Shown: positions 18,291-27,031, counted from the first letter of the stretch. The stretch: 64,000 nt of DNA from Dyadobacter psychrotolerans (GCF_004349265.1 NZ_SMFL01000003.1:1-64000), one strand, 5' to 3'. Notes: a model not told the origin generated them from the letters alone. Numbers and translations: made by a program.

Positions 18291-18863
18291 ATGAAAATAA
18301 CTTCAAAGTTTATCAAATTTTCGTCTGCCATTTTGATGGTAGCGGGTTTAAGTTTCACTGTTCAGGCACAGGAATACCGTTCTGCAACAGCTTATGGCGA
18401 ACCGGGCAAAGCGCCTGGAATGTAGGTGAAATTGCTTAGTACAGTTGGGGAAGTTAAAAATTATGTAATCATTTTTGCCAAGGGAGACGAGGCCGTTTCA
18501 GGCATGACTGAATTTGCACAAAAATACAATGTCAAGAGCGGCCATTATCAGGCTATTGGCGATGCACTGCATATAGAATTAGGCTGGTTTGATTATAAAC
18601 GCAAAGAATTTTTGGTGATTGATGTCGATTCATCTGAGGTAACATCCTTTACAGGTGACCTTGTCTGGTATAAGAACAAACCGGTTGCTCATACCCACAT
18701 GACTACCTCTTTGCGTGATGGTTCTGTGAAAGGCGGGCACTTGCTGCAACTCATCGTCGGCCCAACCCTGGAGGTCTTTGTTACGGTCGAACCAACTCCT
18801 CTGTACAAGAAATTAGATGAAGAATTTAATGCAGGGTTGATTGATCCGGATCTCAAAAAATAG
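18291..18863 (+). pseudogene. Secreted PPC/DUF296-domain protein with one in-frame TAG
   Basis: The ATG at 18291 starts a signal peptide (FIKFSSAILMVAGLSFTVQA) and a short mature stretch ending GEPGKAPGM. A TAG follows at 18423-18425, and the same frame continues as VKLLSTVGEVKNYVIIFAKG, then MTEFAQKYNVKSGHYQAIG and HTHMTTSLRDGSVKGGHLL to a stop at 18861-18863. The second part is a complete PPC domain (DUF296), a small beta-rich trimeric fold. Secreted proteins of this kind in Bacteroidota typically read KAPGM-K-VKLL, so AAG to TAG is the simplest explanation. Without read-through only a 44-residue peptide is made, or an unexported PPC protein from the GTG at 18426. Confidence 0.78.
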
Positions 18864-18880
18864 CTTTAAAAACGAATTAC

Positions 18881-19071
18881 ATGGAAATTACAGCAGCTGT
18901 GTACCGCAGGAATTTATTCCCAAGCTGATCAAAATGTATCAGAACGGACAGTTTCCCTTTGATAAACTGATCAAAACGTATCCTTTTGAGGAAATCAACC
19001 AGGCGGTTGAAGACTCGGAAAAAGGAAGAACGATCAAAAGTGTATTAAGGATTGGTGAGTACAATGCTTAA
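18881..19071 (+). pseudogene. Zinc-type alcohol dehydrogenase collapsed by an internal deletion
   Basis: The first codons from ATG 18881 read MEITAAVYR, the usual N-terminus of NAD(P)-dependent zinc alcohol dehydrogenases. Within nine codons, in the next frame, the sequence becomes VPQEFIPKLIKMYQNGQFPF and continues as DKLIKTYPFEEINQAVEDSE, the C-terminal 55 residues of the same family. The roughly 300 residues between, including all zinc ligands and the Rossmann fold, are missing. A single deletion with a frame change explains it. No function remains. Confidence 0.8.
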
Positions 19072-19136
19072 TATTTTATTTGTTTGAAGCAGGCTTTTCT
19101 TAATTTGTGGAAGCAGGCTTTTTTATATAAAAAATC

Positions 19137-19178
19137 CATGTCAAAAGTCGTAGTTAAAAAACTACGACTTTTGACATG
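19137..19178. repeat. Perfect 19-bp stem-loop
   Basis: The arms 19137-19155 and 19160-19178 are perfect reverse complements (core GTCGTAGTT/AACTACGAC) around an AAAA loop. It lies about 65 bases after the dehydrogenase remnant. No T-run follows on either side, so it is not a standard intrinsic terminator, though it could stop transcription both ways. Just before it, AAGCAGGCTTTT occurs twice as a direct repeat. Confidence 0.75.
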
Positions 19179-19244
19179 ATCCCTTCATTAAAATCATAGG
19201 GTTGTTCTACGAAGAAATCCTGGCGTAAGGGAATATCGTTTAAG

Positions 19245-19312
19245 TATCTCGAAAATTCAACCGCCAAGCGGCCTCGTCAAAATAATAAATTGAGACATTA
19301 ATTTTCGAGATA
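19245..19312. repeat. 13-bp perfect inverted repeat at the accessory block boundary
   Basis: TATCTCGAAAATT (19245-19257) and AATTTTCGAGATA (19300-19312) are exact reverse complements 42 nt apart; with a one-base gap the match extends outward. It lies in the gene-free 19180-19490 stretch that separates the Crp-associated cluster from the AT-rich block. It could be a recombinase site, a short mobile element or a large hairpin. I see no other gene in this stretch. Confidence 0.6.
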
Positions 19313-19492
19313 ACTTGTTAAGAATGATATACATGGAGTTCAGGCATTCGCTTTAAATTCGTTGCATCCCTCTAAAATCCGACGTTTCGTGATACTGCCA
19401 GGTAATCTTTATAAGTAAATTCTTTAATAGGCTCCTTTTCAACAATAGGACACGCATTGCGTATTTTGTATTGAACGTGTGTAAATCGCCGA

Positions 19493-19524
19493 GTTGCCTG
19501 CAAGCTTAAACCACCCTATATTTG
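19493..19524 (+). promoter_or_regulatory. Bacteroidota promoter giving a leaderless transcript
   Basis: GTTG at 19493-19496, a 20-nt spacer and a perfect -7 box TATATTTG at 19517-19524. The ATG of the HEPN-like gene is at 19532, only 7 bases after the box, so transcription should begin at or next to the start codon and the mRNA would be leaderless. Confidence 0.65.
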
Positions 19525-19531
19525 ACAAACT

Positions 19532-20143
19532 ATGCCATTTAAAATTTCAAAAAAATACTTCAACGATAAATGGACAGACTTAGGTTTAACTGAGGACAAT
19601 GGGGATAATTGGGCAGAAGGTATTTTAATAATAAAAGATAGGTTTGACAGTCCGTTCTTCAATCACCTTGACAACATAAAGAATGATGAATTTAGTGGTT
19701 TCGTTATTATGTCAATCGACTGTTTGTTAATTGAGACGCTTATGCAATTTTATTTAGGTGTTGACAATACAGAAATTAATTATAGCGGAGAAAATTGGAA
19801 AGCATTTAGAGACTTTTTAAAACAAAGCAGTCACTTCAACACGTATTTCAAGACTAATAAAATTTGTAACGTTTTTTATCAACAATTTCGTTGTGGACTT
19901 CTACATCAAGCGCAGACAAAACAAAAATCTCTTATTAAAGTTTGCCAACCAGATTTTGTTATATTGGCGGACACGACAAACGTAGACAAAGGACTTATCA
20001 TTGACAGAATTCAATTTCATCAGAACCTAGTTTTAGAATTTGAGGAATACATTGAAAAATTGAAGACAAACGAGACCAATTTTAAAGGAGAGAATTTAAG
20101 ATTGAAAGCAATAACCAAAATGGACTTGATTTGTGCAGAATGA
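19532..20143 (+). CDS. HEPN-like protein of unknown function (R-x4-H motif)
   Basis: Protein of 203 residues, mainly helical and AT-rich in codon use. No named family is recognised with certainty. Residues 56-77 (GFVIMSIDCLLIETLMQFYL) and 112-130 resemble the paired helices of a HEPN domain, and FRCGLLHQA at 119-127 supplies R120-x4-H125, the catalytic signature of HEPN ribonucleases. Polar residues follow the motif and the C-terminal 50 residues are charged helix. It has its own promoter and a leaderless start. It precedes the 1265-residue nuclease/STAND-like gene, separated by an attC-like palindrome. A toxin or RNase role in phage defence is inferred, not shown. Confidence 0.6.
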   Translation: MPFKISKKYFNDKWTDLGLTEDNGDNWAEGILIIKDRFDSPFFNHLDNIKNDEFSGFVIMSIDCLLIETLMQFYLGVDNTEINYSGENWKAFRDFLKQSSHFNTYFKTNKICNVFYQQFRCGLLHQAQTKQKSLIKVCQPDFVILADTTNVDKGLIIDRIQFHQNLVLEFEEYIEKLKTNETNFKGENLRLKAITKMDLICAE

Positions 20144-20149
20144 CAAGCC

Positions 20150-20300
20150 AGCAGACAACAAGGGTTTGGCGTTGTTTGGCGTTATAGGGGCTGAAGAATA
20201 AATCCTTATCTTTCGTTTTTTCAATTTAGCTTTTTATTATAGTTGGGCTAAAGTTCCCTGATTTCCCCTACAACGCCAAGCCCAAAACCGTTCTGCCTCA
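20150..20300. repeat. attC-like imperfect palindrome between two accessory genes
   Basis: TTGGCGTTATAGGGG (20176-20190) pairs with CCCCTACAACGCCAA (20265-20279) with one mismatch, 74 nt apart. Outside them, GGTTTGG pairs with the region around CCAAAACC, and GCAGACAAC on the left pairs with GTTCTGC on the right with one bulge. The layout (outer and inner arms with a variable centre, directly after a stop codon) resembles integron attC sites, but there is no integron integrase in the window and the core sequence is not canonical. Confidence 0.5.
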
Positions 20301-20340
20301 CCATAAAAGGCGACACGACCGACATTATGCAAAAAGAGAA

Positions 20341-20367
20341 ATGAAAGAAATCGCATTTACAATATGA
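20341..20367 (+). other. Possible 8-codon leader frame coupled to the large gene
   Basis: ATG at 20341 opens MKEIAFTI and stops at TGA 20365-20367, which overlaps the ATG (20364) of the 1265-residue protein. Such an ATGA overlap could couple translation in a transcript without a clear ribosome binding site. It may also be chance or the tail of a lost gene. Confidence 0.3.
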
Positions 20368-23300
20368 AACTTGTTACCAGAAATAATCTTGAAAATTGGG
20401 CAGACACTACCTTTTCAAAAGCCACTTTACCTTACCTAATTTCAAGATTGGTAAGAGCAACGACACCTGCAAGCACAAAGGCAAACCTTCCTTCGGGCAG
20501 TGCATCCTATATCGGAGGTTGGGATGGTATTGTGAATTGTGAAACTGAAACAGCTTACGTACCTCAAGGAATTACTCTGTGGGAATTTGGTACTTCTTCC
20601 GACTGTAAAGGAAAAGCCGATGATGATTATGATAAAAGAAAAACAAATCCAATAGGATTTACACCAAGCGATTCTGTTTTCATATTTGTTACGCCAAGAC
20701 TTTGGACAAAAAAAGATGAATGGATTGCAGCGAAAAAAGCTGAGAAGCATTGGAGAGATGTTATTGTTTATGATTCAGTAGACTTAGAACAATGGCTTGA
20801 TAATGCACTTTCTGTTTCTCGTTGGCTTGCTTCGCAAGATGGAGTCGGAACATATCCATTTGATGGAATAATGACGGCTGACGAATTCTGGGAAGAATGG
20901 TCAATGGGTCCAAAAGGGTTGCTTCTTTCACCAGAATGTGTAGTAGCAGGAAGAGAATATGAGAAAGACTTGTTATTAACAGCGTTACAAGGAGACCCAA
21001 CAATCAAAGGAATAAAAGCATCAACAAAGATTGAAGCAATTGCATTTATAATTGCTTCAGCAAAATTATTCCCAACAGAAGAGTTTGACCGATTTTTTTC
21101 CAAAGCATTAGTCGTTGATACTGAAGGAAATTTTCGTGGAATAGTAAGGAACAATATAACCTCTACTTTAAATCTCATTCCAAGATTTGATGAAGCGCAA
21201 CCTCTTTACTTAGCTGTATCAAAAGGAAACCACGTATTAGTTCCTCTCGGTGCAGATGATGACTTCAATCAAGAGATAATTACTCTTCCAACAATTGATA
21301 GAGATGGTCAAATCAATGCACTAATAAATAGTGGCATATCAAAAGAAGATGCAGAGAAATTTTCTAGGGAATCAGCCAGAAATATTACTATACTCAAAAA
21401 ACTACTTGGATTTCCGCACTACAAAGCAAAATGGATAGAGAAAGAAAACATTCGTGAGATAATTCCTGCTCTTATACTTGGGAGATGGAATGAAATATTT
21501 GATGGAGATATTGAACTAATTGAAAAGCTTTCTGAACAAAAATATTCCGACTATTTAGTTAGTCTAAACAAATGGAAAAACTTTGAAGAATCGCCCATCA
21601 TCCAAATAGGGGAAACTTGGAGGTTAACCTCACCTCTGGATTTATGGACAGCTCTTTCATCTCAACTTTCATCCAAAGACTTTCAGAACATTAAAGAATG
21701 TTATGCATTAGCATTCGAAAATGGAAATCCGATAATCGAACCTGCAGATAAAAATAGTTTCGCAGCTTACTTCAACAAAAAAAACAAATATTCCAATTGG
21801 TCAAGAGAAGGGCTAACACAATCGTTAATTTTAGTTGGACGTTTAAATGAAGTAAAAATTCCCAATCTTGACAATCCCCAAAATTGGGTTGATAAAATCA
21901 TTTTTAATTTACTCAACAACGCAAGTGGAGAAATGTGGATTTCCGTTGACCACGAATTACCCCTTATTTCGGAGGCATCGCCTGAAAGTTTTCTCAAAGC
22001 AGTAAAAAATTCATTGGCAAAAGAACAGCCCGAAATAATGGATATGTTTAAAGAGGAAGATGGTTTTTTGCACAAAACAAGTCACCACACTGGTTTGTTG
22101 TGGGCACTTGAAAATTTGGCTTGGTTGCCCGAATATTTAAGGGATGCGAGTTTGGTACTGCTTAAACTTTCAAGACTTGACCCAGGGGGTGGTTTATCAA
22201 ACAGACCACTGAATAGTATTACAGAAATTTTCAAACCTTGGTATTTTCAAACTCTTGCATCTTATGATGAAAGAATGGAAATTCTAAAATACATTACCGA
22301 AAAGGAGAAAGAATCAGGTTGGACTCTTTTGATTAGAATGCTTCCAGACCATCACGGCATAGCACATCCAACACATAAAATGCGGTGGCGAATGTTTGAT
22401 AAGAATACCAATCTCACTTACACTTATCAAGAAATATGGAATACTCATTCAGCAGTAATAGAAATGCTTATAAATCTTTTTGATAATGATGAAGAAAAAA
22501 TTTCTCAACTCATAAATGAAACAACCAACCTTTTACCTAAAGACAGGAAAAGAGTTTTAGATTGGGCCGATGAAGTTTACCCAAATATCAAACAAGAAAA
22601 ATTTTCAACTTGGGAAACAATCAGAGGGATTTTAAATCATCACAGATCGCATCCTGATACCGATTGGGCTTTACCCGAATCTGAGTTAGTGCGTTTAGAA
22701 AATTTGTATAATAAACTTCAACCAACAGACAGTATTCATAAATACATTTGGCTTTTCAATGAACATTGGCCTGAGTTCCCAGAAGGTTTTATATATGAAC
22801 CCAATGAATCAGAAAAACGATACGAGCATCAACAAAAGCGCATTGATGAAGCAAGAAAAAAAGCAGTAACAATTTTTCTTCAAGAATTAGGCTTAAACGC
22901 AACCGTAGAATTACGAAAACAAGTTAAAGAGTTTTGGCTTTTAGGTGGTGCTTTAGCTGACTTAATTAAAAATCAAGAAGATGTTCTTACAGTTTGTGAA
23001 TGTTTATATGATGAAAAAAAACTCATTGGTTTTGCTCATAACTTTATCTATCGTAAATCAAATATTGAAAGTTTTGATTGGATAAAATCACTATTCAAAG
23101 AATTACAAGGAAAGAAGTATAGCGACAAAGCACTTTCCAACGTTCTAATTCCACTAAATCAAAATCAAGAATTATGGAGTTTTGTAGCTTCGTTAAATGA
23201 AGAAATACAAAATGAATATTGGCAAAATATCAATCCACATTTTTATCACATAACCGATGATGAAAAAGTAATCGGAATTGAAATGCTTTTGAAACACAAA

Positions 23301-24161
23301 AGATTCTTTTCTGCAATAGATATTGCTTCACATTTCACAAATGTAATTCCAAGTAATCTGCTTTCAGAAATATTGAAAAAAGCAGGAAAAGAGGAAGCAA
23401 GTGAAACACCTCGCTTTAGAGGTTATGAAATTGAAAAAATTTTTGAAGAACTTGACAAAAGAACAGATATAGAGAAATCAACTCTCATTCATCTCGAATG
23501 GTTATATCTTCCAATTTTAGATTCATATGGAACAAAAAGAAATCCCAAGACCTTGGAAGAAGAACTGGCAAACAACCCTGATTTTTTTATTGAGGTTTTA
23601 AAATGGATTTACATTCCAAAAGACAAAACATTATTGGAAAAAGAACGAGAAGGTATTTCTGATGAAACTATTCAAAATAGAGCAAAACAAGCCTACCATT
23701 TGCTTCATTCGTGGAAAAAAATTCCGGGGATGAAAGAAGATAATTCTATTGATGAAGGGGTGTTAAAAGATTGGATTATAAACGCGAGAACTTTGGCCGA
23801 ATCAGCTAGCAGATTAAATGTTGCTGATTCTGAAATCGGAAAAGTATTAGCTGAATACCCTGAAAATATTGAAGAATGGCCTCAGGAAAAAATATTTCAA
23901 ATTATTGAAGAAATAAACACGGATAGTTTGAAGAGCGGTTATTCTTCTGCGATGTTTAACAAAAGAGGCTCTTCAACAAGAGGTGCTTTTGATGGTGGAG
24001 ATATTGAAAGAAGAAAAGCTGCCTACTTTGAGAAATTATCAAATGATTTTAAGAATAAATACCCAAATGTTGCTGAGGTATTTAAACGAATGCAACAAGG
24101 TTATTTAGCAGATGCAAAACGGATGGATGAAGAAGCAGAAAGAAACAAACTGGAATATTAA
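20364..24161 (+). CDS. Large uncharacterised protein: nuclease-like domain plus degenerate STAND-like region
   Basis: Protein of 1265 residues with no characterised relative I can name. Residues 50-145 look like a restriction-endonuclease-type domain: GGWDGIV (D54), VPQGITLWEFG (E74), then K82/K84 and ADDDYDKR, followed by VFIFVTPRLW and YDSVDLEQWL. Residues 195-350 resemble a STAND-type NTPase, but the place of the P-loop reads IKASTKIEAIAF, with no Gly-Lys-Ser/Thr, so ATP binding of the usual kind is unlikely. After NITILKKLLG a long helical repeat-like region fills 400-1150. The C-terminus (SSTRGAFDGGDIERRKAAYF and a charged helix) appears conserved in similar unannotated proteins. The domain layout recalls Avs-type defence sensors. 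Its AT-rich codons differ from the neighbourhood, which suggests transfer. Downstream, 24162-24361 holds only a weak hairpin near 24230-24270. Confidence 0.75.
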   Translation: MKLVTRNNLENWADTTFSKATLPYLISRLVRATTPASTKANLPSGSASYIGGWDGIVNCETETAYVPQGITLWEFGTSSDCKGKADDDYDKRKTNPIGFTPSDSVFIFVTPRLWTKKDEWIAAKKAEKHWRDVIVYDSVDLEQWLDNALSVSRWLASQDGVGTYPFDGIMTADEFWEEWSMGPKGLLLSPECVVAGREYEKDLLLTALQGDPTIKGIKASTKIEAIAFIIASAKLFPTEEFDRFFSKALVVDTEGNFRGIVRNNITSTLNLIPRFDEAQPLYLAVSKGNHVLVPLGADDDFNQEIITLPTIDRDGQINALINSGISKEDAEKFSRESARNITILKKLLGFPHYKAKWIEKENIREIIPALILGRWNEIFDGDIELIEKLSEQKYSDYLVSLNKWKNFEESPIIQIGETWRLTSPLDLWTALSSQLSSKDFQNIKECYALAFENGNPIIEPADKNSFAAYFNKKNKYSNWSREGLTQSLILVGRLNEVKIPNLDNPQNWVDKIIFNLLNNASGEMWISVDHELPLISEASPESFLKAVKNSLAKEQPEIMDMFKEEDGFLHKTSHHTGLLWALENLAWLPEYLRDASLVLLKLSRLDPGGGLSNRPLNSITEIFKPWYFQTLASYDERMEILKYITEKEKESGWTLLIRMLPDHHGIAHPTHKMRWRMFDKNTNLTYTYQEIWNTHSAVIEMLINLFDNDEEKISQLINETTNLLPKDRKRVLDWADEVYPNIKQEKFSTWETIRGILNHHRSHPDTDWALPESELVRLENLYNKLQPTDSIHKYIWLFNEHWPEFPEGFIYEPNESEKRYEHQQKRIDEARKKAVTIFLQELGLNATVELRKQVKEFWLLGGALADLIKNQEDVLTVCECLYDEKKLIGFAHNFIYRKSNIESFDWIKSLFKELQGKKYSDKALSNVLIPLNQNQELWSFVASLNEEIQNEYWQNINPHFYHITDDEKVIGIEMLLKHKRFFSAIDIASHFTNVIPSNLLSEILKKAGKEEASETPRFRGYEIEKIFEELDKRTDIEKSTLIHLEWLYLPILDSYGTKRNPKTLEEELANNPDFFIEVLKWIYIPKDKTLLEKEREGISDETIQNRAKQAYHLLHSWKKIPGMKEDNSIDEGVLKDWIINARTLAESASRLNVADSEIGKVLAEYPENIEEWPQEKIFQIIEEINTDSLKSGYSSAMFNKRGSSTRGAFDGGDIERRKAAYFEKLSNDFKNKYPNVAEVFKRMQQGYLADAKRMDEEAERNKLEY

Positions 24162-24361
24162 TTCCTATAAACCAAAATAGATGCTAAATCACAAAAATTG
24201 ACACGATTAAAAAAGAAGGGCGAAGGCATAACAGCACCTACACGCAAGTGGGGGGACTATGCTTCTATGAAAGTGAAGTGCAAAATTCAAGCTTTGTGTA
24301 TTTAATGAAGTTTATTCAAACGGATTTGCAAAGAGCAAATTACCCTATTTACGCTGTGAAC

Positions 24362-25975
24362 CTACAACGCATCACGCTTAACAATTTTATATTGATTTTG
24401 CCACGATGGAAATGTCTTGATCAAAGGTGAAGAAAAGTGATAAAGACAGATCCCTATCAGAACGATCACACCAAGAACAGTCACCCAACCAAAGATATCT
24501 CTGCCGGCCAGAAGCATTGCCTGCTGGTTTAACCTGGCCGAGATTGCTTTGGAAGCCAGCTGTGAAGCCTGAAGGCTTGGCGAGCCGCTTTTCAAAGATT
24601 GATTATAAATACCTGCGGCTAGTGGTTCGAGCCCGCTTGCATCTATTTTTGAAGCCAGTTTTTGCAAATAATCCTGAGAAAGCCGGTAAACATTTTCGCT
24701 AAAAAAAGCGCCCATGACCGCATTTCCCAAAGCGTTTCTGAACATGGCCACGTAACAAAGCATCTGGGCAAAAACATCAAAACCTACGCCGATTGTCACG
24801 TATTTAGCGGCAGCGGCAAAGATGATGATGTTGCCCAGGCCTTTAAGAAAGTAAGGCAGATACAGCTGCTGCTCGCCTGCGCTGCCGCTGAATGCAAAAT
24901 ACAACAGTCCATGGTGCAATGTAAGCGCTGCAAAACCTGCCGCAAAGATGATCCGGAACGGCCCGTTTATATATTTAAACCAAAAGTATCCCATCACGGC
25001 ACCTGTCAGGATCCCACCGGCAATCCACCAGTTCAGATCACCCGTATGCAAATTATCCAAACGCATCACGGAACCTGTAAAAGGTCCCAGGATACTACCG
25101 GTAATGCTGAGCATTACCTGAGCGATCAGGATAACAAGGATGGCAACCTGTACATTTTTAAGCGCGAACACACGCGGTAAGATCAGTGCACGCCGGATGG
25201 TGTAGCTGCGGTAAACAATCAGCAGAAACCAGAGCAGTGCTGCCATTGTGGCAACCATAATTTTCTGTGAGCCGTACCAGTCAAGTACATGCCCGTAAGT
25301 AAGAACGTAGCTGATCATTAAAAAAAAGACCGACCAATGAAAAATGCCTTTCCAGTCGATACCAAAAAGCGGCAAAGGTTTTACGATCCGAAAAGGCCGG
25401 AGCAGAAAAAGGATCAGTAGGGTCTGAATCCCCAGCAGGATGGCCACCAGGTTATAAATCATTTGCCAGTCGTAGCTGTCGGCCAGTATAACCGCCAGCG
25501 TGGCATTCAGCTGACCGCACAGTAAAACGATAGCCAATGCAACACTGAAAAACATGCCGTAATCTTTCTGCCGGGTGATAATTAACTGGAGTGCAACGAG
25601 TGTTTCAAAAGTTCCGATCATCTTGAAGGCGCCAATAAAAAAGGCACATACGATCAGCACAGGCACCGATGAAGTATACATGCAAACCAAAAGTAATACT
25701 GCCAACAGAAGCGAGCAGACAGAAAGGATCTGCTGAGATGTAAAGCGGAACTTGATGCGGAAAAGTATTGGAAAAATAAATGTGACGCCGATCGTACTTA
25801 CCTGGTAAACAAAGCTCAGATCCTCCCGGTACAGCTGATAGGCACCTGTTACATCGCCCATCAAACTCAGGTAGACCGGACTGGCGCATTGAAATATTAC
25901 GGCAAACAAAATGAATAAGGCGATCCGTAACCAGACCGGCACAAAATCTTTGAAACAAAGCAGTGGCTTATCCAT
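24362..25975 (-). CDS. MFS multidrug exporter, DHA2 (EmrB/QacA-like)
   Basis: Inner membrane protein of 537 residues with about 14 predicted helices, the DHA2 layout. A long loop and helix near the C-terminus (EPLAAGIYNQSLKSGSPSLQ) precede the last membrane segment, as in EmrB. It is the energy-coupled transporter of a tripartite pump driven by the proton gradient. Its ATG overlaps the stop of the HlyD-like gene by one base (TAATG), so the two are coupled. The acidic residue expected in helix 1 cannot be assigned with certainty. The substrate is unknown. Confidence 0.88.
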   Translation of the reverse strand: MDKPLLCFKDFVPVWLRIALFILFAVIFQCASPVYLSLMGDVTGAYQLYREDLSFVYQVSTIGVTFIFPILFRIKFRFTSQQILSVCSLLLAVLLLVCMYTSSVPVLIVCAFFIGAFKMIGTFETLVALQLIITRQKDYGMFFSVALAIVLLCGQLNATLAVILADSYDWQMIYNLVAILLGIQTLLILFLLRPFRIVKPLPLFGIDWKGIFHWSVFFLMISYVLTYGHVLDWYGSQKIMVATMAALLWFLLIVYRSYTIRRALILPRVFALKNVQVAILVILIAQVMLSITGSILGPFTGSVMRLDNLHTGDLNWWIAGGILTGAVMGYFWFKYINGPFRIIFAAGFAALTLHHGLLYFAFSGSAGEQQLYLPYFLKGLGNIIIFAAAAKYVTIGVGFDVFAQMLCYVAMFRNALGNAVMGAFFSENVYRLSQDYLQKLASKIDASGLEPLAAGIYNQSLKSGSPSLQASQLASKAISARLNQQAMLLAGRDIFGWVTVLGVIVLIGICLYHFSSPLIKTFPSWQNQYKIVKRDAL

Positions 25976-27030
25976 TATATCCCTTCATCAAAATAAACAA
26001 CGGCATTCATTCCTGCCCTCAGCCGCGCTACTTCCGCTTTGTCTTTGGGATCCAGAAATTCCAGGCGGATAGGAATTCGCTGCTGGATTTTCACAAAATT
26101 ACCCGTTGCATTATCAGTAGGAACCATCGAGAACACCGAACCGGTGGCTGCTGAAATGGAAGTGATCGTAGCGGTAAAATCGTGGCCGTCAACTGCATCG
26201 ATCTGCACCCTGGCTTTTTTACCTACAGCCAGTGATTGCAGCTGTTTCTCTTTGATATTGACAGTCAGCCATTTTTCATCTGCATTGACCACAGCAGCAA
26301 GCTGCTGACCGGCCTGCACGAGCTGGCCTTCCGTTATATTTTTTCGTCCCATAAACCCGTCGCAGGGCGCGAGAATAACCGTGTAAAATACGTTGAGCTG
26401 CGCCGCTTTCAGCTGTGCCTGTGCCCGCTTGACGGCCGCGTTGTTTACATTAATTTTGGCACCAGCTTCCCTGACTGTCAAGGAATTGCCTCTTTTTACG
26501 TTTTCCAGAGAACCAAGTTTTGCGTTTAAAGCGTCATATTCACTTTTTACCATATCGTATTGCTGCTCGGTCACAGACTCCTGCGCCAACAGCGTTTCAT
26601 AACGTTTCAGGTTTTTACCGGCGTTCCATAGCCTGGCTTTGGTTTCTTCCAGGTTCGATGCAGCGACATTTACTGTATTTTCAGCCGTTGTTACGGACGA
26701 TTGGGTCACATGTTTACCTGCCATTGCGTCCAGCAGATTAGCATCTGCCAGTTGCTCTTGTACCAGATAATCGGTATCATCAATAATGACCAGTGTGTCG
26801 CCTTTTCTGACTTGTTGAAATTCTGAAAAATTAACTTTTTTAATATATCCGCCAACGCGGGCATTGACCGGTGAAAGCAGCTGCTGTATCTGCGCGTCAT
26901 CACTGTACGTTGCCTGATGGAATGAATAGAAATAGCCAAGTCCTATGGCTACGACGGCCGCCGCAAGAAGGCCCGTAAGCCAGCCTAACCAATTATTTCT
27001 CTGATTATTTTTTGGGTGATGTACGCTCAT
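25975..27030 (-). CDS. EmrA/HlyD-family membrane fusion protein
   Basis: Periplasmic adaptor of 351 residues. Residues 15-36 form the single N-terminal membrane anchor. A barrel/lipoyl segment follows (SPVNARVGGYIKKVNFSEFQ), then a long coiled-coil hairpin at about 90-190. The return lipoyl half reads ILAPCDGFMGRKNITEGQLV, and a C-terminal barrel contains the EmrA-typical TGSVFSMVPTDNATGNFVKI. It bridges the DHA2 transporter and the TolC-like channel, whose genes flank it at 1-base spacing on both sides. This is a complete three-gene export operon. Confidence 0.9.
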   Translation of the reverse strand: MSVHHPKNNQRNNWLGWLTGLLAAAVVAIGLGYFYSFHQATYSDDAQIQQLLSPVNARVGGYIKKVNFSEFQQVRKGDTLVIIDDTDYLVQEQLADANLLDAMAGKHVTQSSVTTAENTVNVAASNLEETKARLWNAGKNLKRYETLLAQESVTEQQYDMVKSEYDALNAKLGSLENVKRGNSLTVREAGAKINVNNAAVKRAQAQLKAAQLNVFYTVILAPCDGFMGRKNITEGQLVQAGQQLAAVVNADEKWLTVNIKEKQLQSLAVGKKARVQIDAVDGHDFTATITSISAATGSVFSMVPTDNATGNFVKIQQRIPIRLEFLDPKDKAEVARLRAGMNAVVYFDEGI

Positions 27031-27031
27031 G

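Noticed and set aside
20150..20300. True integron attC site
   Set aside because: The core sites do not match RYYYAAC/GTTRRRY well and no intI is in the window; kept only as attC-like.
24427..25180. Plus-strand frames opposite the DHA2 transporter
   Set aside because: The minus-strand membrane protein is clear and the plus frames have no domain character.
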